A DNA stretch of 64,000 bases from Balaenoptera acutorostrata. Lineage: Eukaryota > Chordata > Mammalia > Artiodactyla > Balaenopteridae. The position numbers were made by a program, and so were the translations under genes. Positions 10,440 through 22,194 of this stretch are shown here, one piece after another. The stretch is from positions 8,308,001 through 8,372,000 of the forward strand of contig NC_080067.1 in the NCBI RefSeq assembly GCF_949987535.1, written 5' to 3'. The notes beneath the pieces were generated by a model. It did not search any database and was not told where the DNA came from. It saw nothing but the letters and a program-made list of their open reading frames with translations. Position 1 is the first letter of the stretch, and every line of letters begins with the position of its first letter.

Positions 10440-13400
10440 ATGGTCATAGGAACATACATATCGATAATTACCTTAAACGTGAATGGATTAAATGCCCCAA
10501 CCAAAAGACATAGACTGGCTGAATGGATACAAAAACAAGACCCATATATATGCTGTCTACAAGAGACCCACTTCAGACCTAGGGACACATACAGACTGAA
10601 AGTGAGGGGATGGAAAAAGATATTCCATGCAAATGGAAATCAAAAGAAAGCTGGAGTAGCTATACTCATATCAGATAAAATAGACTTTAAAATAAAGAAT
10701 GTTACAAGAGACAAGGAAGGACACTACATAATGATCCAGGGATCAATCCAAGAAGAAGATATAACAATTATAAATATATATGCACCCAACATAGGAGCAC
10801 CTCAATACATAAGGCAACTGCTAACAGCTATAAAAGAGGAAATCGACAGTAACACAATCATAGTGGGGGACTTTAACACCTCACTTACACCAATGGACAG
10901 ATCATCCAAAATGAAAATAAATAAGGAAACAGAAGCTTTAAATGACACAATAGACCAGATAGATTTAATTGATATATATAGGACATTCCATCCAAAAACG
11001 GCAGATTACACGTTCTTCTCAAGTGCACACGGAACATTCTCCAGGATAGATCACATGTTGGGTCACAAATCAAGCCTCAGTAAATTTAAGAAAATTGAAA
11101 TCATATCAAGCATCTTTTCTGACCACAACGCTATGAGATTAGAAATGAATTACAGGGAAAAAAACGTAAAAAAGACAAACACATGGAGGCTAAACAATAC
11201 GTTACTAAATAACCAAGAGATCACTGAAGAAATCAAACAGGAAATAAAAAAATACCTAGAGACAAATGGCAATGAAAACACGACGACCCAAAACCTATGG
11301 GATGCAGCAAAAGCGGTTCTAAGAGGGAAGTTTATAGCTATACAAGCCTACCTAAAGAAACAAGAAAAATCTCAAGTAAACAATCTAACTTTACACCTAA
11401 AGAAACTAGAGAAAGAAGAACAAACAAAACCCAAAGTTAGCAGAAGGAAAGAAATCATAAAGATCAGAGCAGAAATAAATGAAATAGAAACAAAGAAAAC
11501 AATAGCAAAGATCAATAAAACTAAAAGTTGGTTCTTTGAGAAGATAAACAAAATTGATAAGCCATTAGCCAGACTCATCAAGAAAAAGAGGGAGAGGACT
11601 CAAATCAATAAAATCAGAAATGAAAAAGGAGAAGTTACAACAGACACCGCAGAAATACAAAACATCCTAAGAGACTACTACAAGCAACTTTATGCCAATA
11701 AAATGGACAACCTGGAAGAAATGGACAAATTCTTAGAAAGGTATAACCTTCCAAGACTGAATCAGGAAGAAACAGAAAATATGAACAGACCAATCACAAG
11801 TAATGAAATTGAAACTGTGATTAAAAATCTTCCAACAAACAAAAGTCCAGGACCAGATGGCTTCACAGGTGAATTCTATCAAACATTTAGAGAAGAGCTA
11901 ACACCCATCCTTCTCAAACTCTTCCAAAAAATTGCAGAAGAAGGAACACTCCCAAACTCATTCTATGAGGCCACCATCACCCTGATACCAAAACCAGACA
12001 AAGACACTACAAAAAAAGAAAATTACAGACCAATATCACTGATGAATATAGATGCAAAAATCCTCAACAAAATACTAGCAAACAGAATCCAACAACACAT
12101 TAAAAGGATCATACACCACGATCAAGTGGGATTTATCCCAGGGATGCAAGGATTCTTCAATATACGCAAATCAATCAATGTGATACACCATATTAACAAA
12201 TTGAAGAATAAAAACCATATGATCATCTCAATAGATGCAGAAAAAGCTTTTGACAAAATTCAACACCCATTTATGATAAAAACTCTCCAGAAAGTGGGCA
12301 TAGAGGGAACCTACCTCAACATAATAAAGGCCATATATGACAAACCCACAGCAAACATCATTCTCAATGGTGAAAAACTGAAAGCATTTCCTCTAAGATC
12401 AGGAACGAGACAAGGATGTCCACTCTCACCACTATTATTCAACATAGTTCTGGAAGTCCTAGCCATGGCAATCAGAGAAGAAAAAGAAATAAAAGGAATA
12501 CAAATTGGAAAAGAAGAAGTAAAACTGTCACTGTTTGCGGATGACATGATACTATACATAGAGAATCCTAAAACTGCCACCAGAAAACTGCTAGAGCTAA
12601 TTAATGAATATGGTAAAGTTGCAGGTTACAAAATGAATGCACAGAAATCTCTTGCATTCCTATACACTAATGATGAAAAATCTGAAAGAGAAATTATGGA
12701 AACACTCCCATTTACCATTGCAACAAAAAGAATAAAATACCTAGGAATAAACCTACCTAGGGAGACAAAAGACCTGTATGCAGAAAACTATAAGACACTG
12801 ATGAAAGAAATTAAAGATGATACCAACAGATGGAGAGATATACCATGTTCTTGGATTGGAAGAATCAACATTGTGAAAATGAGTATACTACCCAAAGCAA
12901 TCTACAGATTCAATGCAATCCCTATCAAATTACCAATGGCATTTTTTACGGAGCTAGAACAAATCATCTTAAAATTTGTATGGAGACACAAAAGACCCCG
13001 AATAGCCAAAGCAGTCTTGAGGCAAAAAAATGGAGCTGGAGGAATCAGACTCCCTGACTTCAGACTATACTACAAAGCTACAGTAATCAAGACAATATGG
13101 TACTGGCACAAAAACAGAAACATAGATCAATGGAACAAGATAGAAAGCCCAGAGATTAACCCACGCACCTATGGTCAACTAATCTATGACAAAGGAGGCA
13201 AAGATATACAATGGAGAAAAGACAGTCTCTTCAATAAGTGGTGCTGGGAAAACTGGACAGCCACATGTAAAAGAATGAAATTAGAATACTCCCTAACACC
13301 ATACACAAAAATAAACTCAAAATGGATTAGAGACCTAAATATAAGACTGGACACTATAAAACTCTTAGAGGAAAACATAGGAAGAACACTCTTTGACATA

Positions 13401-14258
13401 AATCACAGCAAGATCTTTTTCGATCCACCTCCTAGAGTAATGGAAATAAAAACAAAAATAAACAAGTGGGACCTAATGAAACTTCAAAGCTTTTGCACAG
13501 CAAAGGAAACCATAAACAAGACGAAAAGACAACCCTCAGAATGGGAGAAAATATTTGCAAATGAATCAACGGACAAAGGATTAATCTCCAAAATATATAA
13601 ACAGCTCATTCAGCTCAATGTCAAAGAAACAAACACCCCAATCCAAAAATGGGCAGAAGACCTAAATAGACATTTCTCCAAAGAAGACATACAGACGGCC
13701 ACGAAGCACATGAAAAGATGCTCAACATCACTAATTATTAGAGAAATGCAAATCAAAACTACAATGAGGTATCACCTCACTCCTGTTAGAATGGGCATCA
13801 TCAGAAAATCTACAAACAACAAATGCTGGAGAGGGTGTGGAGAAAAGGGAACCCTCTTGCACTGTTGGTGGGAATGTAAATTGATACAGCCACTATGGAG
13901 AACAATATGGAGGTTCCTTAAAAAACTAAAAATAGAATTACCATATGACCCAGCAATCACACTACTGGGCATATACCCAGAGAAAACCGTAATTCAAAAA
14001 GACACGTGCACCCGAATGTTCATTGCAGCACTATTTACAATAGCCAGGTCATGGAAGCAACCTAAATGCCCATCAACAGACGAATGGATAAAGAAGTTGT
14101 GGTACATATATACGATGGAATATTATTCAGCCATAAAAAGGAACGAAATTGAGTCACTTGTTGAGAAGTGGATGGATCTAGAGACTGTCATACAGAGTGA
14201 AGTAAGTCAGAAAGAGAAAAACAAATATCGTATGTTAATGCATGTATGTGGAACGTAG
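10440..14258 (+). CDS. ORF2: L1-A ORF2 protein: endonuclease and reverse transcriptase
   Basis: A 1272-residue L1 ORF2p, the full family length, which nicks target DNA and primes reverse transcription there. The N-terminal APE-type endonuclease has N13, E42, D144 and N146 (GDFN), D204 (RIDH), and S227-D228-H229. The reverse transcriptase shows the NYRPISLMN block near residue 527, Asp599 (SIDAEKAFD), [12 protein letters not shown], and the FADD catalytic motif at 699-702. A Cys-rich motif near the C terminus has C1129, C1133, H1141 and C1146. The start AAAATGG is 58 bp after the ORF1 stop. No stop or frameshift interrupts it. All the motifs I can check are present. Confidence 0.96.
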   Translation: MVIGTYISIITLNVNGLNAPTKRHRLAEWIQKQDPYICCLQETHFRPRDTYRLKVRGWKKIFHANGNQKKAGVAILISDKIDFKIKNVTRDKEGHYIMIQGSIQEEDITIINIYAPNIGAPQYIRQLLTAIKEEIDSNTIIVGDFNTSLTPMDRSSKMKINKETEALNDTIDQIDLIDIYRTFHPKTADYTFFSSAHGTFSRIDHMLGHKSSLSKFKKIEIISSIFSDHNAMRLEMNYREKNVKKTNTWRLNNTLLNNQEITEEIKQEIKKYLETNGNENTTTQNLWDAAKAVLRGKFIAIQAYLKKQEKSQVNNLTLHLKKLEKEEQTKPKVSRRKEIIKIRAEINEIETKKTIAKINKTKSWFFEKINKIDKPLARLIKKKRERTQINKIRNEKGEVTTDTAEIQNILRDYYKQLYANKMDNLEEMDKFLERYNLPRLNQEETENMNRPITSNEIETVIKNLPTNKSPGPDGFTGEFYQTFREELTPILLKLFQKIAEEGTLPNSFYEATITLIPKPDKDTTKKENYRPISLMNIDAKILNKILANRIQQHIKRIIHHDQVGFIPGMQGFFNIRKSINVIHHINKLKNKNHMIISIDAEKAFDKIQHPFMIKTLQKVGIEGTYLNIIKAIYDKPTANIILNGEKLKAFPLRSGTRQGCPLSPLLFNIVLEVLAMAIREEKEIKGIQIGKEEVKLSLFADDMILYIENPKTATRKLLELINEYGKVAGYKMNAQKSLAFLYTNDEKSEREIMETLPFTIATKRIKYLGINLPRETKDLYAENYKTLMKEIKDDTNRWRDIPCSWIGRINIVKMSILPKAIYRFNAIPIKLPMAFFTELEQIILKFVWRHKRPRIAKAVLRQKNGAGGIRLPDFRLYYKATVIKTIWYWHKNRNIDQWNKIESPEINPRTYGQLIYDKGGKDIQWRKDSLFNKWCWENWTATCKRMKLEYSLTPYTKINSKWIRDLNIRLDTIKLLEENIGRTLFDINHSKIFFDPPPRVMEIKTKINKWDLMKLQSFCTAKETINKTKRQPSEWEKIFANESTDKGLISKIYKQLIQLNVKETNTPIQKWAEDLNRHFSKEDIQTATKHMKRCSTSLIIREMQIKTTMRYHLTPVRMGIIRKSTNNKCWRGCGEKGTLLHCWWECKLIQPLWRTIWRFLKKLKIELPYDPAITLLGIYPEKTVIQKDTCTRMFIAALFTIARSWKQPKCPSTDEWIKKLWYIYTMEYYSAIKRNEIESLVEKWMDLETVIQSEVSQKEKNKYRMLMHVCGT

Positions 14259-14464
14259 AAAAATGGTACAGATGAGCCAGTTTGCAGGGCAGAAGTTGAG
14301 ACACAGATGTAGAGAATGGACATATGGACACCAAGGGGGGAAAACTGCGATGAGGTGGGGATGGTGATGTGCTGAATTGGGCGATTGGGATTGACATGTA
14401 TACACTGATGTGTATAAAACTGATGCCTAATAAGAACCTGCAGTATAAAAAAACAAACAAAACA
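14259..14464 (+). promoter_or_regulatory. L1-A 3' UTR with weak poly(A) signals
   Basis: About 205 bp from the ORF2 stop to an A/C-rich end (GTATAAAAAAACAAACAAAA). No AATAAA occurs here; only TATAAA variants (near 14414 and 14445) are visible. A weak signal is consistent with transcription running on into flanking DNA. The same end, GTATAAAAAAATAAAATTC, closes the short L1 scrap at 27.8 kb, which supports placing the L1 boundary here. Confidence 0.7.
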
Positions 14465-15333
14465 ACTAATACTAAACTTTCATTGGGTTATTTGTATGGA
14501 AATATGTTAATATAAATGTTTCAGACATTACATGAAATTTCTAAAAATCTTATATTTGTATTTGTATGGAAATATGTATGGAAATATGTTAATATAAATG
14601 TTTCAGACATTACATGAAATTTCTAAAAATCTTATATTTGTATTTGTATGGAAATATGTATGGAAATATGTTAATATAAATGTTTCAGACATTACAGGAA
14701 ATTTCTAAAAATCTTATATTTGTATTTGTATGGAAATATGTATGGAAATATGTTAATATAAATGTTTCAGACATTACAGGAAACGTCTAAAAATCTTATA
14801 TGTTCTGGTATAATGTTATAAGTAATAATCCTAGTTATTACTTTAAAATGTATATCTCAGAAATAACTAATTTTCTTGTCAACTGCATTATTATGAACTT
14901 TCATCAAATCTTTAACCATGGTCATTTTTAAGTCTTTTGTCATTTACAGACAGTTCTGGGTGTACTCTGATGATTTTGCAAATATGTTCCTATAAAAGAG
15001 TTTCATCTTCAAGAAATTCATGGAAAAGACTCTGACAAGTACAGGTTTCTGGTAACTGACTGTACTGCTGAACTGAATGAATAAGCATTTTCAGAACTCT
15101 AATGAAAAACTGATGAACTCATAAAAGTGCTAACAAAAGATCAAGATGAAAAAAAAGAAATTAATTACATGGGACTGAGTGAACTGATGAGGATGAGTAT
15201 AATTTTTGTGACTTTCTGCCTGAATTAAAAAAAAAAAAATCCCACAAGGACTCAGAGGAAAAGAATATACAAATCAATTTTCACTGCAAAGTAAAGGAGC
15301 TGTTACAGTGGAGGATTACTGGACTGAATGTCA

Positions 15334-15338
<5 letters not shown>
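14465..15338 (+). other. Non-L1 DNA inside the L1-A insertion (3' transduction)
   Basis: About 874 bp lie between the L1 3' end and the terminal poly(A), inside the TSDs. They hold an 82-bp minisatellite (14489-14812), unique-looking AT-rich DNA, an A13 run at 15227-15239, and about 100 bp more. No protein frame is seen. An AGTAAA sits about 45 bp before the final A tract. This is the expected structure of flanking DNA co-mobilised from the parent locus. Confidence 0.8.
14489..14812 (+). repeat. 82-bp minisatellite, about 4 units
   Basis: The block TTAATATAAATGTTTCAGAC starts at 14507, 14589, 14671 and 14753, exactly 82 bp apart. The first unit lacks a 12-bp internal doubling (TATGGAAATATG) that the later units have. 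The last unit carries several changes. Confidence 0.95.
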
Positions 15339-15365
<27 letters not shown>

Positions 15366-15375
15366 CCACAAAACT

Positions 15376-15983
15376 TTAGAAATAGGTCACAGATCATCAT
15401 TATAACCTTAAAATCACCACCATTTTATAATTATCAGAACCTTGATCCTGAATTAAATGCTACCTCAGCCACCTACAAAGGATAACTAGGTAACCAATCT
15501 AATACTGACAGTGAAACTTTTCAATAACTGGTATACTTTCTTGAGGGAAGATGGTTTTAATTAGAGGGAACCGCAAGTCACAGGGCTGGAGGTAAGAGTT
15601 TTCCGGGGCCATGTTGGAGGGACAGGAGGGAGGTAGGGTACCTAGAAAAGACCAAGTGGGAGGGGGAGGAGTAGGAGATAAAGTCAAAAAGAAAGCAGGG
15701 GCTTTCACATCACGGTGAGGAGCTTGCAGACCATGGAGGAGATTTTGATTTATGTTCCAGCCACTGCGAGGAGAAGAGACTGTTGAGGAACACAGAAGGG
15801 CGGGGGTTAGTCGTCTGTGCATGAAGCATGATAGCCTGAACTACAATGGGAGCAGTGGAGTTGGTAAGAATTTGTTGGATTCTGGAAGAAATTTTTATTT
15901 TTTAATTTTTTTTTAAAGAAAAGTTTGATATATTTAACAGTGGTAAGAAACAAACTTCTGTTTATCAAAAGATATCATTCGTT
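15376..15983. other. No gene seen; unassigned DNA
   Basis: Downstream flank of L1-A. A purine-rich, GC-richer stretch lies at 15590-15800, with no recognised repeat or coding frame. Confidence 0.4.
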
Positions 15984-16065
15984 TAAATTGAAGTAGAGTT
16001 GATTTACAATGTTGTATTAGTTTCCGGTGCACAGCAAAGTGATTCAGATATATATACATATCTGA

Positions 16066-16117
<52 letters not shown>

Positions 16118-16200
16118 TCTTTTTCAGATTCTTTCCTTTTTATTTTATTTTTTTAAAAATCTTTATTTTATATTGGAGCATAGTTGATAACAATGTTGTG
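15984..16200 (-). mobile_element. L1 3' UTR fragments with embedded microsatellite
   Basis: The phrase TTGAAGTAGAGTTGATTTAC AATGTTG…GTGCACAGCAAAGTGATTCAG is the reverse strand of an L1 3' UTR. A second similar start (ATTGGAGCATAGTTGATAAC) appears at 16172, so two end fragments abut here. The (TG)20 tract at 16071-16110 expanded inside the first. Confidence 0.7.
16071..16110. repeat. (TG)20 microsatellite
   Basis: An uninterrupted dinucleotide run directly visible in the sequence. Confidence 0.99.
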
Positions 16201-17524
16201 TTATTTTAAAATAGAGCCAATAGGGTAGCTGATGGTTTAGATAGACAATGAAAGAGAATGGGAAACACCAGGATGACTTCAGGTTACTGGCCAAAGCAAC
16301 TGAAAAAATAGAGTCTCGTTTAATGACATGAAGATTAGGGGGTGGGAGGAGCTTTTTGGTGGGAAGGTACAATCAAGATTTGGGTTTTGGGTGTTAAATC
16401 TGGGATGCCTACTAGACATCCAAAAGAAGACATCCAGTAATTGGCTGTATATGGGTCTAGAGTTCAGAGGAGAGAGTTGGTCTAGAGATACAAAGGTGAA
16501 AGCCCTCAGTTTATAGATTTAAAACCCTGGAACAGATAGGATCACCAGAGTGCATGTGGATGGAAATGAGCACAGGTTTAAAAGGGAGTCCTAGAAAACT
16601 CTGCTGTTTAGAGCAACGGACAGGATTGAAAGGTTCTATTGGGTACAACAGAGGAAAAGATGCTATTTAATCTTAAATGGAATGGATTGCTTTCAAAGAA
16701 AATGGGGTCCTGTTCCATGCTCACAAGGAGCCCCAGTTGACAGCAGTCAGAGATACTGTAGGGGTTCCTCTATTGGATGGGAAGATGGGGTAAGTGACCT
16801 CCAAGCTCAAAGCCAGATAATTGACTAGGAATCCAGAGAGACCTTTAGTTAAAGGCCTACCCTTAACATGCTCTGTGGCCTTAAGCGACTCGTGAAACTC
16901 GCTTAAGCCTTCAGCTTCCTCACTGACAAAATAAAGGAGCTGGATAAGATATTCTTTAAAATTCTCTCCTGACATCTAAAAGTCTATAATTACCGGGTAT
17001 CCTTTTTTGTGCTATTTAACTCAGTTGTTACACAACCCAGCTATAAAAAAATCCGAAGTGATTTAAGAAATCCAAAGAGTTGCTGATTTGCTCAAAATTA
17101 ATTAATTAGATTCTTGGAATCTGACAAAGCAAAGCCTTCCCAGGTAGGTCCTGAGTTATCTTTGCCAGAGCACCTGTTCACACTTACACTCAGAGTTGAT
17201 ACAGCTGTATTTCTGTGATAAGCCATGTCAGAGCAAGAAAATTTAGCTCAATTCAAACAATATGAGCCTTGACCATGAAAAAAGTACAGTGCTGGATGCC
17301 TTGGGACATGGGAACAGGCCTTCTGGGCCCTTACAATCTAGTTCGTAGATGGCCAGAGAAACACTTCTAGTGAAGGGGAGAAAAAAATTACTACCCAGAA
17401 ATATAGTAATGGATGCAGGAAATCCAAAGAGGAGATCGACTGTGTGTTGGAAAGGTGGACTTAGACATAAAAAGCCAGTGTTCACATTGGGGCTGGGAGA
17501 TGAATAGGGTTTCTGGGCACAAGG
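16201..17524. other. Ancient unassigned repeat (16.21-16.56 kb), then unassigned DNA
   Basis: At 16210-16560 the text (GATGCCTACTAGACATCCAA … GGTCTAGAGTTCAGAGGAGA …) matches a widespread old mammalian repeat that I recognise but cannot name. The remainder to 17524 shows nothing that I can assign. Confidence 0.4.
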
Positions 17525-17738
17525 AAGAATAGGAGCTTTGGAATCAAATAGGTCTGGGTTCCAAACCCAACTCTATTAACTACTAGCTGTGGGCCTTCGG
17601 TAAGATTCTTCACTCCTAAACTCAGGCTACCTTCCTGTTAGGGTAGTTGTGATGAAAAATGTGATAAACGTGATAATTATATGGAAGATAATACCATACC
17701 TGGCATCTGAGAAGGAATTAATAAACCCTAGTTATTAA
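17525..17738 (+). repeat. MIR SINE
   Basis: Forward MIR: 'GGAGCTTTGGAATCAAATAG GTCTGGGTTC', 'ACTACTAGCTGTGGGCC', 'GGGTAGTTGTGATGAAAAAT', 'CATACCTGGCATCTGAGAAG'. Confidence 0.7.
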
Positions 17739-19659
17739 CATGTGGGTAAAGCAAGTGGTCTTGGAATCCCAAAGAAGATACAACATGAATAAAGTTCATG
17801 AGTCCCGTATTCCCTGACCTTGACCTGCTCGCAACCTCTCTTTCTCATCTTATTTTGGCTACTTTCCATCAGGACTGTCCTTGTTATCACATGGAGCTAC
17901 TTACCAAGCCAAGTATAACTTATATTAAAACTCATGTTCTCCTACATTCATTCATATATCACCCAAACAAATTCTGCCCTATCTAACACTTGTGCTATTA
18001 TTTGCCTCTATTTTTCCTTAACTTATCTAAGTTCTCCCTTAAATACATTTATTTGATTAAAATATTTTATATCATAATTTTAAGTGGAAATCCAACATGA
18101 CTTTCCACAAGATGAAGAGAACTAAAACATAGATGCAATCTGAAACCCATTTAATTGAATTACAGGTACTGTTGTTTGCCATCGTCTTTGAGTCTGGGGC
18201 CCTACTGGCTATGTGTTAAAGAATGGGGTGGGGGAGGGAATGGTTAACTAGCAAGTATGGACACAGGGGTTAAAGATGTGTTCACATCAAACTGAAGCCT
18301 TCTTTTCCTAAATAAAAGTACTGAAAGACAACTGGGAAGAGAAAACTTTCTCACTGTGTGGTTCAATATTACTTAATGTTACATCTGTATATTGTGCATC
18401 TCAGCAGGGGTACAGAGCCTTTGAGAACCACCGTCTTGGTTCACACCAGCCTGCTTTTCCCTGCTTGTCACAATCCTTCGTGACTTTCATTGCTCCCTCG
18501 AGCACCACCTCCTCCATGGAGTCTTCCCTGTCAGAGGTAAGCTCTCGGCCTTTACATCAAAGTACTTGGGGTTCAGAAAACCCATTTGGAAATACATCAC
18601 ACACTTCCTCATGACCTCTGTTCTATGACTGTTATACTGGCAATTTGCTCTTGCTTTTTAAATTACTGTATATTTTTTTTATACCCTCCCCAACATAAGT
18701 CATTGTGAATGCAGAATCTGTCTTTGCCACCCATGGTATCTCGCTCCAACACAGCTTGAAAATGGTAGGCATGGGACAAAGTATGTAGAAAAGTGTGGTA
18801 AATGGAAGCATCAAGTACTACGGCTGTATTGGAGAATGGAGATAATCTAGATGAAGACTAAGAATACTGACATTAACTAGGTATTTTTGAAATAAAAATA
18901 TTTGAATATTGGGTAGTAGGGAAACGTCTTCCTGAGATGATTTGGGTTGCATATGGCTGTGAAAGAGGAAGCTGTCAGCACTAACAACAAAGTCACCATG
19001 TTTTTGGGGTCCAGCAGGAACAGGGTTCCATCCAGGCACTGCCGTCCAAGGAATCTACTGCCAGGGTCTTGCCAAGGTCCTTTATTTGCATCTCTCATTT
19101 GACTCCCTGGGAAACGTGAATCACCCCTCTTTGGACATGTGTTTTTCTTATCACTTTTTTTACCAATAGGTACATGAAACTCAACCTGCTGTAACATTAA
19201 AGCAGCCATTTCTCAACGTGTCAGAACCCACCGCAGTGGAATTTCAGGAGTAGAAAGACAAGCTTGAAGAAAGCAATATGGAAAGCACTGTATTACACAA
19301 AAGAGGGTAAAGTATTCAAATGAATCCTCTCTCCTCTTAGACTTCACATGAAATTGGAAGGATAATTGCATTACTTTCTACTAAGCCCTGTGTAATAATC
19401 AAGACATGAATCATCACAGAGCTAGGTGTATGGTCTGCGAGGATATAATTTCATTTTATGCATTTGGGTAATGTCACTTTAGAGAAAATAAGATCATGGG
19501 AAAAGAAAGCAAGTAGAAGGAGAAAGGAATCATAATTGAGAACCTAGTGCCCAGGCCATTCCTTGCCCCTTTCTTTCCATTTTAAAAGCTGATGGCAAAT
19601 CTCTTCACTCACAGAATGTAAGAGGTTTTCTGAAAAATAAAAGATAAATTCTAAAAGGG
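17739..19659. other. Unassigned DNA with a weak L2-like stretch
   Basis: Positions 18430-18790 read like an eroded L2 3' region (CACCACCTCCTCCATGGAGT CTTCCCTGTCAGAGG …), forward. The rest shows no recognisable feature. Open frames are short and unsupported. Confidence 0.4.
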
Positions 19660-19820
19660 ACTTTTGTTAGAACAGGAAGAGATCTCAGAGATTGCCTAGT
19701 TCAAACTCCATACTGTACAGACAAAACAACAGAAGACCAGAAAGGAATGTAAAATGTCCCAGATCACTCAGTCACTTTTGGCAAAGGGAGGTCTGGAATG
19801 CAGGTCTCCTGAGCCAAATC
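19660..19820 (+). repeat. MIR3/L3-like ancient repeat
   Basis: The order 'GATCTCAGAGATTGCCTAGT TCAAACTCCATACTGTACAG', '…CACTCAGTCACTTTTGGCAA', 'GCAGGTCTCCTGAGCC' matches an old CORE-SINE/CR1-type repeat. The family name is uncertain. Confidence 0.45.
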
Positions 19821-20703
19821 TCTAGCCTTGGCCTAAGCAGTGCTTCCCCCCAAGGGGAAAGTGCTTTCCCCCAAAGCTCTGAGCAGAGCTCAAAGCCTGA
19901 AGCCTTCCCTCCATTTCAGCCCAGGCTGTAGTAATAGTGAGAAACAGGAGTGTAGTGACACAGATGATAACTCATGAGATACCTGCAGCTCTTCCACTAG
20001 TGGTTCTGCAGGTCCTTAGCAAGCATGTCACTCCATCTGTGACATCTCTCCTTGACACTTGGAGTGAACAGGCAGCACTTACTTCCCTCAGGTCTCATGC
20101 AACCACTGACAATGCATGTCCCTAAGCAAAGCTGCTTTTTGTTTGGAATCCAGTAGACGGAGCTATGCTTTGTACTGACAGCAGACGTGAAGACACAATC
20201 GTTTGCTTACTTCTTTCAACCTCTTGGAGAATTTGAGACAGTCCACATGACTGGTTTGAATGTTTTTCATTGGAATAGCCAATCTCTGGGTGTTTAATAA
20301 CTTTCTAAACTGCCAAAGGTTAAATTAGCTTTGCTTGCAGGAACCCACTCTGTTTTCAAATGGTTGAAGTCTTTTCTTAAATATATCAGCTTTACTTTCT
20401 AGATGAATATACCTCCTTGACCTCAGGAAGTATAATGACATTGTGCCCAAGACATACAAATTATTCCTCCTAAATGAAAAAAAGCACATTTTAGTGATTT
20501 ACTTTCATTTGTAAATGAACTTCGAAACACAGAAGATATTGGTTTGCTTGTGATGGCAATCACAATGAATCTTTTAAGTAGAAAGGCATACTGCTTTAAA
20601 TACCAAAGAAAAAGCTATTGACAAAATACCTAAGGTAAGGAGTTGTAAAAGTATAAATATGTGTACAAGGAACATATATTTTATTTTTAAATAAAGAAAT
20701 AAA

Positions 20704-20734
<31 letters not shown>

Positions 20735-21901
20735 AAGTCCTTTCTTTAAGGAGCCATTTCCCTACTATTGCAAGTCTCAAAGGACTGAGTAAAAAAATTG
20801 CTTTGCCCAAAGCAGACCTGTGGTTCTAGTTCCTGAATAAGTATGGAAAAACACCCCTAAGGTCCAAAAAGGTTGAAGATCTGATATTTCTTCTTCCCTT
20901 GCTTTAACCCTAAGTTCCTCCAAGTGGCAAATTCAATTCCCTTTTTCCCATCTCCCACTCATAAAAAAAAGATTCTAGTACCAATTGGGAAAAACAAATT
21001 TCTCTTTGCGACTAGGATCAACACCAAGTAAAACAGAAAGAAGAAGCCCTATGAAGCCTCCTTTGACTTTCCTGGAGCTCACGGATCTCTCCAACCCTTA
21101 AACACCTTCTACATATGTGTGCAGCTCTAAAGTGTCCAGCACTGAATTGTTCTCTTATTGATTTCTATGTGGTTCTTGCAAACTTCTGAAAATAAGGATT
21201 ACAATTTCTACTTACTTATGGTTTGTTGTACTCAATAGTGTATCAATGCAGACAAGCATGTAAGTCAGATCAGCTTGATTGAGAATCACACATCACTTTT
21301 TTCAATCTTTCAAGTCCTTGAAAACGTATGTCCAGAGACAGGGTGTTAATTTAACTACAAAGAGAGAGTGAATTTATTCTTTGGTAGCACCCAACAATTT
21401 TTTTAGTTCAAAAAGTTTAAATTAAATTTTAATTTATTTAATAAAATAGTCACAATATTTTATTTTATACTGAGAATGCACAATAGGAATAAAAATAATG
21501 ACATCTGAAATATTAACTGTGAACTCTCTGACAGTAAATACAAAAAATAAAATATTCCCTTGTGAGTAAAAATGTAATGTAGAACTTTTCAAGCTGGTCA
21601 ACTTTTGCACTGTTCCTTTCTTGCTGCATTGACAAGAGGAATAAATGACTAATTTTCTTAAACTGCGATTGAATCTTGAGAAATTAATATCTGTAGCATT
21701 TAGCATTTAATTCTCTCAACTTGCAGAAAAAGCAGATAAACAGGCAAATGCTATACAAGCTAGAATTTTATTAAATTCACCTGTAACTATTTTCTTATCT
21801 TAAAAAAATCTTAGTCGAATTGCCAATTGATATTAAGTACACTGAATATCCTGAACTACCTGTAGAAAACAATTATTTTGACATCCGTATCAATTACATT
21901 A
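19821..21901. other. No gene seen; AT-rich DNA with one microsatellite
   Basis: Contains a (TG)14 run at 20704-20732. Otherwise no repeat, exon or regulatory feature could be supported. Confidence 0.4.
20704..20732. repeat. (TG)14 microsatellite
   Basis: An uninterrupted dinucleotide run directly visible in the sequence. Confidence 0.98.
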
Positions 21902-21913
21902 AAATCTCATGCA

Positions 21914-22182
21914 GAATCCGCCTGCCAATGCGGGGGACACGTGTTCGAGCCCTGGTCTGGGAGGATCCCACATGCCGCGGAGCAAATGGGCCCGTGAGCC
22001 ACAATTACTGAGCCTGCGCGTCTGGAGCCTGTGCTCCGCAACAGGAGAGGCCGCGATAGTGAGAGGCCCGCGCACCGCGATGAAGAGTGGCCCCCACTTG
22101 CTGCAACTAGAGAAAGCCCTCGCACAGAAACGAAGACCCAACACAGCCATAAATCAATCAATCAATCAATAAAAAAATTTTT
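21914..22182 (+). repeat. CHR-type SINE with 12-bp TSD
   Basis: Starts within the tRNA-like head (GAATCCGCCTGCCAATGCGG), so the first 27 or so bp are lost. It ends in an ATCA-repeat tail. TSD AAATCTCATGCA at 21902-21913 and 22183-22194; the target is TT/AAAA. Confidence 0.93.
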
Positions 22183-22194
22183 AAATCTCATGCA

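Larger units (their letters stand above)
8505..15360 (+). mobile_element. Full-length L1 (L1-A) with 3' transduction
   Basis: A complete L1: 5' UTR (8505-9475), ORF1, 58-bp spacer, ORF2, 3' UTR to about 14464, then non-L1 DNA to 15338 and a poly(A) tract from 15339. The 15-bp direct repeat AAAAACCACAAAACT lies immediately before the first L1 base (8490-8504) and immediately after the poly(A) (15361-15375). This shows that the whole 6.86 kb went in as one unit. The target TCT/AAAA suits L1 endonuclease. Both ORFs are open, and over the shared 4 kb it is nearly identical to L1-B. The family was therefore active recently. Whether this copy can still move is unknown. Confidence 0.92.

Noticed and set aside
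14489..14812. Regularly spaced repeats that could suggest a CRISPR array
   Set aside because: The units are contiguous 82-bp tandem copies with no distinct spacers, in a mammalian genome and inside an L1 insertion.
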